From: Planctomycetaceae bacterium UBA969
Lineage (GTDB): Bacteria; Planctomycetota; Planctomycetia; Gemmatales; Gemmataceae
Assembly: GCA_002303765.1 (NCBI GenBank)
Contig: DBCB01000026.1
Coordinates: 1-8,811 of the forward strand
Length of the DNA stretch: 8,811 bases
Direction of reading: 5' to 3'
Shown here: one piece after another, positions 1-6,217 of the stretch
How the letters are laid out: every line of letters starts with the position of its first letter
Position numbering within the stretch: the stretch's first letter is position 1
Made by a program: the position numbers and the translations under genes
The notes under the pieces: model-generated
Seen by the model: only the letters and a program-made list of their open reading frames with translations
What the model was told of the DNA's origin: nothing
Databases searched by the model: none

Positions 1-1545
1 TGCTGGAAGAGCTTTGATTTGAGTTAGCGAACCTGCAATAGGCGCATCTTTGGTTGCTTCGAAAACCACTGCGAACGAATCAATACCCGTGGAAACTTCA
101 TCCACGCTAACGGTAACGCCAGGTGGCAACTTTTCTGCAATCAGTTTTAAATCACCTGCGATGTCACGCCTTTGAACCGTCATCAAGGTTGCAAAGCGAT
201 TTCCCTTGGGGACGCTTATGGTTTGCCTATCTTGGGAATACTGTGCCACCTTGGGGATAGCCACAAGTGTGTTGCCTTGAACTGGTGAAAAGTCAACACG
301 GTATGTGTAATCAAACCCACCTTTTTTAAGGTGATCTGAAACCGTCAGGATGTATTCTTTGTCGTCAAGAGTGGCTCTGAAATAGCTATCGGTGCCGCCT
401 GAATCATCATTGGTTGCGACATTGGCACCCCCAGCAATTGCGAGGGTCATTACTGGGTCTAGAGGGGAACCGTTCTTGCGTGCAGCACATCGAATATCAA
501 CCACTTGACCTTTAACACCCCTAAAGCGGAAGCAATCGACATCACCATTCTTTTCAATGATGCCATTGAAGCTGCTGGGGAAGTTGACCAAGGTTGCCTT
601 ATCTGGTGTATCATTAGGTTCAACTTCAAAAGTATTAGGGAAGTTAGAAAGGCCGAAGCGAATGCCGGAAGGGCAAATGCCTTTTGCATCTTGGGGGAAG
701 ATTCTGAATTCGGGATCTAGTGCTGCGGGAAGTTTGATTTTTTGTTTAATTGAACCAGCGGGGTCACCTAGATAGGTAACTTCGATTTCTTCTCCGGCTT
801 TGCCACCCGAGGGGAATACACCTGTAGGCCTGGGGAAATTACCCACATGAAGACGGTATTTGGCATTTCCATTACCACCATAGGCACTTTCACGAACCAA
901 GATGATATAAGTGCCATCTTCTGGGGCAACGATAGAGGCGAAACAATCCTGTCCGGTAAGAGGTGAATCATCTCGTGCGCTTAGTTCAAAGCGTTTCATA
1001 TTAAAGATTGCAACAAAGGGGTCAAAAACAATAGTACCGAGGCGCATGCCTTCGACTTCTGCACTAATACGCTCGCCTTTTTTTGCTTCTACAAGGAAAT
1101 AATCTGCATCTTCATTGTTGGCAACGCCGTGAACTGTTACATTCATCGCAATTTTTTGGGGAGTTGCGAACTCTGAATTAGGTTCTTTTTCGTCGATTAC
1201 TGGAAGTGCGCCCACATAAAAGGTGCGAAGTTCGCTAATGCCTGTAGCGGTGCGAACTCGAACTCCGTATTCGCCCAAGCCTGCTTCGGGGCTAATTTTT
1301 ACCATGGCTTTTAACTGAGTATCGCTCACCACGGTCATCTTCGTGGTTTCAATCCCTTTGCGATAAAAGAGAAGTTCCTTGGCATCGGTAAGTCTTGCAC
1401 CCGTGAAAGTTAATTCAACTTCGGTGCCTCGTTGCCATCCGCGGGGAGCAATGCCGCCAAGATTAGGGGAGGCTGCTTTAAGAGAAGAGGCAAGAGCCAA
1501 AACAGTGATGGACATCAAGAAAAATCTAGAGAGAAAAATCTTCAT
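1..1545 (-). CDS. Secreted PPC-domain (pre-peptidase C-terminal) protein, C-terminus beyond the left edge
   Basis: An uninterrupted reading frame of 515 codons starts at ATG 1545 on the minus strand and runs off the window, so the 3' end is missing. Residues 1-25 form a Sec-type signal peptide: a Lys/Arg start, a hydrophobic stretch around FFLMSITVLALASS, and a likely cut after LKA. The rest alternates two module types. Residues ~28-112 and ~218-255 are beta-rich IPT/TIG-like segments (GIAPRGWQRGTEVELTFTG, GVFPSGGKAGEEIEVTYLG). Residues ~118-215 and ~316-420 are PPC-type beta-sandwiches, each opening with an EPN motif (EKEPNSE, EVEPNDT) followed by DADYF or DVDCF. Residues ~425-515 look like a further Ig-like domain (KLPPGVTVSV). 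PPC domains are non-catalytic and common in exported planctomycete proteins; a surface or binding role is inferred. The start is set by the signal peptide; no strong Shine-Dalgarno is visible (only GAG near TGAGACTCATCC). The gene lies 128 bp downstream of the DUF1501 gene on the same strand. Family assignment is firm, function unknown. Confidence 0.88.
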   Translation of the reverse strand, partial: MKIFLSRFFLMSITVLALASSLKAASPNLGGIAPRGWQRGTEVELTFTGARLTDAKELLFYRKGIETTKMTVVSDTQLKAMVKISPEAGLGEYGVRVRTATGISELRTFYVGALPVIDEKEPNSEFATPQKIAMNVTVHGVANNEDADYFLVEAKKGERISAEVEGMRLGTIVFDPFVAIFNMKRFELSARDDSPLTGQDCFASIVAPEDGTYIILVRESAYGGNGNAKYRLHVGNFPRPTGVFPSGGKAGEEIEVTYLGDPAGSIKQKIKLPAALDPEFRIFPQDAKGICPSGIRFGLSNFPNTFEVEPNDTPDKATLVNFPSSFNGIIEKNGDVDCFRFRGVKGQVVDIRCAARKNGSPLDPVMTLAIAGGANVATNDDSGGTDSYFRATLDDKEYILTVSDHLKKGGFDYTYRVDFSPVQGNTLVAIPKVAQYSQDRQTISVPKGNRFATLMTVQRRDIAGDLKLIAEKLPPGVTVSVDEVSTGIDSFAVVFEATKDAPIAGSLTQIKALPA

Positions 1546-1570
1546 GGATGAGTCTCAGTACTTAAAATTC

Positions 1571-1594
1571 GAGCAGCCTTAAACAAAGCTGCTC
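1571..1594 (-). other. Hairpin in the 5' leader of the PPC-protein gene
   Basis: GAGCAGC (1571-1577) is the exact reverse complement of GCTGCTC (1588-1594), leaving a 10-nt loop. On the minus strand the hairpin ends 25 nt before the start codon of the PPC-protein gene and is followed by GAATTTTAAG, so it lies close to the ribosome-binding region. It could protect the 5' end, act as a weak terminator or modulate translation. The fold is seen in the sequence; any role is inferred. Confidence 0.4.
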
Positions 1595-1611
1595 ACAAAA
1601 TATGAAGGAAG

Positions 1612-1653
1612 AAAAATTGTAGCCCCCGGCTGAAGTAAATTAGCCGGGGATAC
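1612..1653 (-). terminator. Candidate intrinsic terminator after the DUF1501 gene
   Basis: CCCCGGCT (1624-1631) pairs perfectly with AGCCGGGG (1642-1649) around a 10-nt loop. Three more outer pairs (1619-1621 with 1651-1653) can form across a small internal loop. Read on the minus strand, the GC-rich stem is followed two bases later by five T residues (1616-1612), so the polarity suits a transcript coming from the DUF1501 gene, whose stop is 21 nt upstream. It may end that transcript or attenuate read-through into the PPC-protein gene. No T-run follows the stem in the plus direction. Confidence 0.55.
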
Positions 1654-1673
1654 CACATTAATTACGACTGCAA

Positions 1674-3017
1674 TTAAGCAAGGATTTCTTTGACAACCTT
1701 TCCATCGCGAACAATATCAATTGGCCTGTTACCAGGAGCAACGAGGCGTTTTTCGCCATCGATACCCAACTGATTATAAACAGTCATTGACAAATCTTCT
1801 ACAGATAGCGCATCGTCTTCTGGTTCAGAAGCGGTGGAATCGGAGCTACCGTAAACCATACCCTTCTTGATACCACCACCAGCGAGCATTACGCTGAAAA
1901 CTTTAGGCCAGTGATCGCGGCCAGCAGTTGCGTTGATCTTAGGCGTACGACCGAATTCGGAAGATACCATGACCAAAGTGGAGTCGAGCAAACCACTGCG
2001 ATCCAAATCGCGGATCAAGGTTGCAAGGGCCTGATCCAAAGATGGGGCCTGATTTGCCATAGCTGCCTTGATGCCACCGTGCATATCCCAACCACCGTAG
2101 GTAAGGGAAACAAAGCGAACGCCAGCAGCAACAAGTCTGCGAGCCAAGAGCATACGCTGACCAGCAGAGTTTTGCCCGTATTCAGCACGGATTTCTTCTT
2201 TTTCTGCACCGATATTAAACGCTTCCTTAGCTTGATCAGAACTGATCAGGCTATAGGCTCGTTTGTAGAAGGTATCCATTGCGTCGAGGTTATCCGACTT
2301 TTCTTGGGTCTTGAAATGGTCATTAACCGCTTCAAGCATGGATTTGCGTTGTGTAAAGCGACTTACATCAATTCCACCTGGGAGTTGTAGATCGCGAACA
2401 GAGAAACCCTTGTTCGCTGGGTCATTGCCCAAGCTGAAAGGCCCGTAAGCAGAGCTTAAGTAGCCAGAGCCTGCAAAAACATTAGGTTGGTTAGGAATGC
2501 AGATATATGGAGGAAGATTGTTTTTTGGCCCAAATTCATGGGAAACAATACTGCCAAAGCTAGGGTAGCTAAGTGCAGGGCTAGGGCGATAACCAGTAAA
2601 CATGTTGTGCGTGCCACGTTCATGAGCAGCTTCGCCATGAGTCATGGAACGGCAAACGGTGATTTTATCAGCAACGCCAGCAAGGTTTTTGAAATGTTCG
2701 CCGAAGTATACGCCTTCGAGTTTGGTTTTGATCGGGGCGATATCGCCACGGTATTCGATAGGAGCCAATGGCTTGGGATCGAAAGTATCTTGATGGGCCA
2801 TGCCACCAGGAAGATAGATATGGATAACGGATTTAGCTTTGCCTTCGACGGTAGGTTTGCCACCAACGGAATCAACCGCATGGGCTTGTTGCATTTTGAA
2901 GTATTCGGGCAGGGTGAGGCCAAGGCCGCTAATCATACCGATTTGGAGAAAAGATCTGCGGTTTTGTTTTTTAAAATGAGCGGGGTCTGCAAACCAAGTT
3001 CCAGGTTGATGAGCCAT
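1674..3017 (-). CDS. DUF1501 family protein, Tat-exported
   Basis: This 447-residue protein has the length and architecture of planctomycete DUF1501 proteins, which are related to the alkaline phosphatase/sulfatase superfamily but have no settled reaction. The N-terminus has a twin-arginine signal (NRRSFLQIG, RR at residues 20-21), a hydrophobic stretch to ~40 and a probable cut after QAHA (~47), suggesting export of a folded protein. Conserved family blocks are IHIYLPGGMAHQDTFDPK (~65-82), TYGGWDMHGG (~316-325), VSSEFGRTPKIN (~361-372), GRDHWPKVFSVMLAGGG (~376-392) and a C-terminal PGNRPIDIV. Asp, His and Glu residues in these blocks are candidate metal or substrate ligands. The ATG at 3017 is preceded by GGAGAG (3029-3024) with a 6-nt spacer and puts the Tat motif at the usual distance, so the start is well supported. 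A PPC-domain gene follows on the same strand. Such proteins often sit near DUF1549/DUF1553 cytochrome genes in planctomycetes, but none is in this window. Confidence 0.95.
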   Translation of the reverse strand: MAHQPGTWFADPAHFKKQNRRSFLQIGMISGLGLTLPEYFKMQQAHAVDSVGGKPTVEGKAKSVIHIYLPGGMAHQDTFDPKPLAPIEYRGDIAPIKTKLEGVYFGEHFKNLAGVADKITVCRSMTHGEAAHERGTHNMFTGYRPSPALSYPSFGSIVSHEFGPKNNLPPYICIPNQPNVFAGSGYLSSAYGPFSLGNDPANKGFSVRDLQLPGGIDVSRFTQRKSMLEAVNDHFKTQEKSDNLDAMDTFYKRAYSLISSDQAKEAFNIGAEKEEIRAEYGQNSAGQRMLLARRLVAAGVRFVSLTYGGWDMHGGIKAAMANQAPSLDQALATLIRDLDRSGLLDSTLVMVSSEFGRTPKINATAGRDHWPKVFSVMLAGGGIKKGMVYGSSDSTASEPEDDALSVEDLSMTVYNQLGIDGEKRLVAPGNRPIDIVRDGKVVKEILA

Positions 3018-3023
3018 TGTTTT

Positions 3024-3029
3024 CTCTCC
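3024..3029 (-). promoter_or_regulatory. Shine-Dalgarno of the DUF1501 gene
   Basis: GGAGAG on the minus strand lies 6 nt ahead of ATG 3017. It is one of the clearest ribosome-binding sites in the window and decides the start of the DUF1501 protein. Confidence 0.75.
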
Positions 3030-3153
3030 GGTTCCAAAAGATTTAAAAAAGGCGGGTAATTAACACACGTTTAGGCAGGTATACATATCTTACTATAAGG
3101 TAAGCACAATATCAATGCAAAACAAATGCAAAGATAATCTCTTCAACTTATTT

Positions 3154-3182
3154 ATTAAATATCGGAATTAATGCGGTGTCAA
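3154..3182 (-). promoter_or_regulatory. Sigma-70-like promoter upstream of the DUF1501 gene
   Basis: On the minus strand a perfect TTGACA -35 box (3182-3177) is followed, after exactly 17 nt, by TTTAAT (3159-3154), which matches the TATAAT -10 box at five of six positions. Transcription would start near 3147, giving a leader of about 130 nt before ATG 3017. The site begins 24 bp after the stop codon of the upstream glycosyltransferase gene, which makes DUF1501 an independent unit. A weaker alternative (TTGATA, 17 nt, TAAGAT) lies closer to the gene. Not experimentally shown. Confidence 0.55.
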
Positions 3183-3206
3183 ATAAAAAGAACTGAAAAA
3201 AACCAA

Positions 3207-4199
3207 TTAAATGCTCTTTTGTACAGTAGTCGTGTCGGAAATACTGTAAGTATCGGTATCTTTTCCCTGAAAAGCGGTGATAAGTTCTGCTAAGAACCCG
3301 ATGGACATCATTTGTGCGCCCAATAAAAGAAAAGCACCTGCATAAATGAGGAGTGGGCGATCGTGAAGCGGGGGAAACAAATCCGGTTCCCAAAGTCTGA
3401 TAATCCATGTAATCGCTAAATAACCAAGGCCCAAACTGCCAGCAAGGAAGGAAAGTAAGCCTGCGCCCCCTAAAAGATGCTGGGGTCTTTGGCCAAATCC
3501 GGTCAAAAATTTGACGGTTAATAAGTCTAAAAACCCTTTAATAAACCTGCGCATGCCATACTTTGAGTGTCCAAACTTGCGGGCGCGATGCTGGATTGCC
3601 AATTCTCCTACTTTAAACCCTCTTGCAGCTGCCAACACTGGAATAAAACGGTGCAATTCGCCATAAAGTCGGACTTCCTTAAAGATGGGGGCTCGGTAGC
3701 ATTTCATACCACAATTGTGATCGTTTAAATGAACATCAGTAAGGTTACTCACCATTTTGTTGAATATTTTGCTGGGAAAGGTCTTGTGCCAGGGGTCGAG
3801 TCTGACTTTCTTCCAACCACTTATCACATCAAGGGGTGTAAAGGGTTGGCCATTTTTTGCAGGGCCTCCTTGTTCGAGTTGCTTTAGGAAGTTTGGGATT
3901 TCCATCGGATCATCTTGAAGGTCGGCATCCATGGTGATGAAAATATCCCCATTTGCAGCCTGAAACCCTGCGGACAAAGCCGCAGCTTTGCCAAAATTTC
4001 TTCGAAACTTTATTCCTCGTGTATTCGCATGAGATGCGGACAGTTCGCAGATTTTATCCCAAGAGTTATCTTTGCTGCCATCATCGACAAAAAGAATTTC
4101 CACATCTAGATGATGAAGTTGTGCCACATTTAAGATTTCGCCATGAAGAATAACAATGCTTTCATCTTCGTTATAGACAGGGATAATAATGGAAATCAT
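3207..4199 (-). CDS. GT2 glycosyltransferase, polyprenyl-phosphate type (DPM1/ArnC/GtrB-like)
   Basis: This 330-residue protein probably transfers a sugar from a nucleotide donor to a polyprenyl phosphate at the inner face of the membrane. The N-terminal GT-A fold is clear: SIIIPVYNED (3-12), LFVDDGSKDNSW (36-47), FRRNFGKAAALSAGF (65-79) and the metal-binding DADLQDDP (91-98). The acceptor side has DHNCGMKCYR (160-169), GELHRFIPVLAAARG (180-194) and HRARKFGHSKYGMRR (204-218), all typical of the DPM1/GtrB/ArnC branch. Two C-terminal membrane helices (~242-268 and ~282-309) match GtrB-like enzymes, and the length is normal. One oddity is a stretch of about 12 residues (GGPAKNGQPFTP, ~111-122) before DVISGW, where relatives usually have a short turn. 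ATG 4199 overlaps the preceding gene's stop as ATGA and lacks a Shine-Dalgarno, suggesting translation by re-initiation. The sugar and acceptor cannot be told from sequence. Confidence 0.92.
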   Translation of the reverse strand: MISIIIPVYNEDESIVILHGEILNVAQLHHLDVEILFVDDGSKDNSWDKICELSASHANTRGIKFRRNFGKAAALSAGFQAANGDIFITMDADLQDDPMEIPNFLKQLEQGGPAKNGQPFTPLDVISGWKKVRLDPWHKTFPSKIFNKMVSNLTDVHLNDHNCGMKCYRAPIFKEVRLYGELHRFIPVLAAARGFKVGELAIQHRARKFGHSKYGMRRFIKGFLDLLTVKFLTGFGQRPQHLLGGAGLLSFLAGSLGLGYLAITWIIRLWEPDLFPPLHDRPLLIYAGAFLLLGAQMMSIGFLAELITAFQGKDTDTYSISDTTTVQKSI

Positions 4200-5221
4200 G
4201 GCTGGTTTGCCTGAGTGGAAACGGGTTGGAAAGTATCAGATATGTTTTTTCTATCGGTTGCTCGGGGTTTAATCCAGTAAAACCCAAAAGCGGTTACAAG
4301 TTCTGAAGCGGTCCAGATGACACGAAGTAGAATCGCTGCAGTGACCGCTTTAGGCCCAAGTGTCGCTGCCATCATGATTTGTAGAATTTGTTCGCGAACA
4401 CCCAGTCCGCCTGGTGTTGAGACTACAAATCCTGCAACATTCGACAAAGTTACACAACCTGTGCACCAGATAAAGCGGGAAAAGGTCATGCCATTTACCG
4501 AGGTATCCATGGCTTGCCAAAGCACCATAAGACTTGCCCCCAGAAAGAACCAGCAAAGGACGGAGGACAAAAGCCCTCGAAAAAAAGAGCGCAAAGTTCC
4601 TGGAAGTATAAGGAATTGATCTGCGGGCAAAAATCGTTTCCCCAATCTCCGCACTATAAATGGAAATACGCCGGGCATAATTGGAATCCCAGTGACGATC
4701 ATCAAGAAGGCTGCAGCGGTTATTTGCGTGGTTGAAGTACCAGGCGAGAGCAATCCCAGCAAAACTGCCAAAGTCGCCCCTGTCGCCATCGTAAAAAGCA
4801 CTTCGTAAATGGATGTGACCACCCCTGCTGCGATGGAAACATTTTCTTTCATTGCTGAATTGATGCGAAGAAATAAAGCGAGGCCTTTGCCGGGCACATA
4901 TTTTCCCAACTGAGCGATGTAAAAGCAGCGTAAACCAAAAGGGAGGGAAATAGGTTGTTTAATATCATTTAAAAGGTCGGCCCAGAACCATCCTGAAAAA
5001 CCGATCCCAACAATATAAAGCAAGCTACAAAGAAAAACCCCTGATAAAGAAACGTTTTGCAACTGTTGTAGAAGCAGGGTTAAAGAGTTATGCTTGCCTT
5101 CTGGATCTTTAAGGGCTTCAAGGTGGAGGATTCTCCAGAACTGAAACCCAACAGCGAACGCCACCAGAATCCAGATGAATATCTTTATGAAGGGCCAGTA
5201 TTTTTTAATTCGATCTATCAT
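4196..5221 (-). CDS. Flippase-like membrane protein of the lysylphosphatidylglycerol synthase TM (UPF0104) family
   Basis: This 341-residue integral membrane protein resembles the transmembrane half of MprF but lacks the soluble aminoacyl-transferase domain, so it is not itself a lysyl-PG synthase. Hydrophobic segments are visible at about 10-30, 58-84, 127-158, 167-190, 212-237, 248-268 and 280-305, giving some seven to eight helices. Two family hallmarks are present: YIAQLGKYVPGKGLALFLR (101-119) and STPGGLGVREQIL (268-280). Stand-alone members often accompany glycosyltransferases or hopanoid/glycolipid genes and are suspected lipid flippases; that role is inferred here. The last four bases overlap the start of the GT2 gene, so both proteins likely work on one lipid-linked substrate. 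ATG 5221 has only a weak AAGG upstream (TTAAGGCCACC). The start fits a short basic N-terminus (MIDRIKKYWP) before the first helix. The gene diverges from the DUF3500 gene across 79 bp. Confidence 0.9.
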   Translation of the reverse strand: MIDRIKKYWPFIKIFIWILVAFAVGFQFWRILHLEALKDPEGKHNSLTLLLQQLQNVSLSGVFLCSLLYIVGIGFSGWFWADLLNDIKQPISLPFGLRCFYIAQLGKYVPGKGLALFLRINSAMKENVSIAAGVVTSIYEVLFTMATGATLAVLLGLLSPGTSTTQITAAAFLMIVTGIPIMPGVFPFIVRRLGKRFLPADQFLILPGTLRSFFRGLLSSVLCWFFLGASLMVLWQAMDTSVNGMTFSRFIWCTGCVTLSNVAGFVVSTPGGLGVREQILQIMMAATLGPKAVTAAILLRVIWTASELVTAFGFYWIKPRATDRKNISDTFQPVSTQANQP

Positions 5222-5231
5222 GGTGGCCTTA

Positions 5232-5250
5232 ATTAGTGGTATCCGCTAAT
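5232..5250. promoter_or_regulatory. Candidate operator: 19-bp imperfect palindrome in the divergent promoter region
   Basis: ATTAGTGG and CCGCTAAT flank a TAT centre and are inverted repeats with one mismatch. The element is 10 bp from the flippase-like gene's start and just upstream of the candidate extended -10 of the DUF3500 operon, covering its -35 position. That placement suits a repressor or activator site controlling one or both genes. No regulator gene is present in the window. The symmetry is seen directly; the role is inferred. Confidence 0.4.
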
Positions 5251-5256
5251 GAAGTC

Positions 5257-5265
5257 TGCTATATT
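5257..5265 (+). promoter_or_regulatory. Candidate extended -10 promoter for the DUF3500-DUF1080 operon
   Basis: TGCTATATT fits an extended -10 element (TG, one base, then TATATT with five of six matches to TATAAT). No good -35 box precedes it, as is usual for extended -10 promoters. Transcription would begin near 5272, leaving a leader of about 30 nt that contains AAAGGA, 7 nt before ATG 5301. Confidence 0.4.
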
Positions 5266-5300
5266 GTTGTACAAAACCTATTTGAATAAAGGAAAAAACG

Positions 5301-6194
5301 ATGAAAAAAGTTGCCGGCCTTATTGCTTTTGTTGTGTTCCCCGCATTTACTCTGTTAGCATCAGTCTTTGTGTTTCAAGGTTCTGACGATGCTGCCCGGG
5401 GTGTTGCAATCGAATTATTCAAGTCTTTGGATGAGCAACAAAAAAGCGAGGCATTAAAAGCATTTGATGATAAAGATCGGTTTTCAGAAGTCTTTCCGGC
5501 AATTGAAAGAAAAGGGCTTGCGATCAGCAAACTAAAGCCTGAGCAGGCTGCCCTTGTAGAAAAAATGATCCTTGCAATGACTTCTTCTTATGGGGCAACC
5601 CGCTGCATCGAAGTGGCAAAGCAAACCCCACCTAATCGTAGGTACATCAATTTTTTTGGCACACCAGAAGCAGGAAAGTCTTTTGCGTTTCGATTGGCGC
5701 AGCATCATTTAACATTGCTTCACTGCGAATTTTCAGCAGATGACAAGGGCGAGTTTGGCCCAGTATTGTTGGGGGGTAATCCCGTTAATAACCTTTGGGA
5801 AGAAGAAGAAAATATATTGCTAGCACTCGCCAAGACTCTTGATAAGGAAACCTTGGCTAAGCTTGCAGGGCCTGGGGGATCAGGCCAGCCGATAGGTAAG
5901 TCAGGTATCGCGCTTAAAGATATGCCCAAACCCGCTGCTGAACTTGCCAAGAAGTTGCTTGCAAAAAGGCTGGATGTGTTTTCTTCGGATCGTAGAAAAA
6001 AGCTGGAGAAAATAATCGATGCGCAGGGAGGCGTTGATCAGTTAAAGCTTGTTTTATCGGGGAATGCATCGCAGGGGCATTTGCAGGGGGGAAATTATTC
6101 CTGGAAGTTTGGTTCGGATTCTGTGCTTATCGATTGGCAGACTTCGGGGAAAAACCATCTGCATATGACGGTTCGTGCCAAACCCAAAGTGTAA
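5301..6194 (+). CDS. DUF3500 family protein, secreted or membrane-anchored
   Basis: This 297-residue protein matches the DUF3500 pattern as I recall it. Residues 1-25 are a signal peptide or N-terminal anchor (MKKVAGLIAFVVFPAFTLLASVFVF). Conserved-looking blocks are SKLKPEQAALVEKMILA (~76-92), INFFGTPEAGKSFAFRLAQHHLTL (~116-139, central His-His), FGPVLLGGNPVNN (~152-164), EEENILLALAKTLD (~168-181) and the terminal DSVLIDWQTSGKNHLHM (~273-289) with a second His pair. The His clusters may bind metal or substrate, but no reaction is established for the family. The start is supported by AAAGGA 7 nt upstream and by the signal peptide. The DUF1080 gene follows after 23 bp with its own Shine-Dalgarno, so the two are probably co-transcribed. 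Length is at the short end for the family, with no sign of damage. Confidence 0.82.
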   Translation: MKKVAGLIAFVVFPAFTLLASVFVFQGSDDAARGVAIELFKSLDEQQKSEALKAFDDKDRFSEVFPAIERKGLAISKLKPEQAALVEKMILAMTSSYGATRCIEVAKQTPPNRRYINFFGTPEAGKSFAFRLAQHHLTLLHCEFSADDKGEFGPVLLGGNPVNNLWEEEENILLALAKTLDKETLAKLAGPGGSGQPIGKSGIALKDMPKPAAELAKKLLAKRLDVFSSDRRKKLEKIIDAQGGVDQLKLVLSGNASQGHLQGGNYSWKFGSDSVLIDWQTSGKNHLHMTVRAKPKV

Positions 6195-6204
6195 ATTAAT
6201 TATT

Positions 6205-6209
6205 AAGGA
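6205..6209 (+). promoter_or_regulatory. Shine-Dalgarno of the DUF1080 gene
   Basis: AAGGA lies 8 nt before ATG 6218 in the 23-bp gap after the DUF3500 stop. It supports that start and independent initiation within a shared transcript. Confidence 0.65.
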
Positions 6210-6217
6210 TACTAGAG

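Noticed and set aside
505..775. Short plus-strand frames within the left-edge region.
   Set aside because: They are antisense to the continuous 515-codon PPC-protein frame, which has a signal peptide and repeated domains.
1911..2390. Plus-strand open frame of 159 codons inside the DUF1501 gene.
   Set aside because: It lies antisense to a gene with clear family motifs, shows no domain or signal of its own, and its Cys/Ser/Thr-rich sequence looks like a shadow of the coding strand.
2487..3059. Plus-strand open frame of 190 codons antisense to the start of the DUF1501 gene.
   Set aside because: No recognisable motif or convincing ribosome-binding site. It exists because the well-supported minus-strand gene has few antisense stops.
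4196..5221. A full MprF-type lysylphosphatidylglycerol synthase.
   Set aside because: The protein ends after the membrane domain and lacks the soluble aminoacyl-transferase domain, so only the flippase-like part is present.
5267..5274. TTGTACAA palindrome as a separate operator.
   Set aside because: An 8-bp AT-rich palindrome is expected by chance fairly often. It is only mentioned with the stronger 19-bp element.
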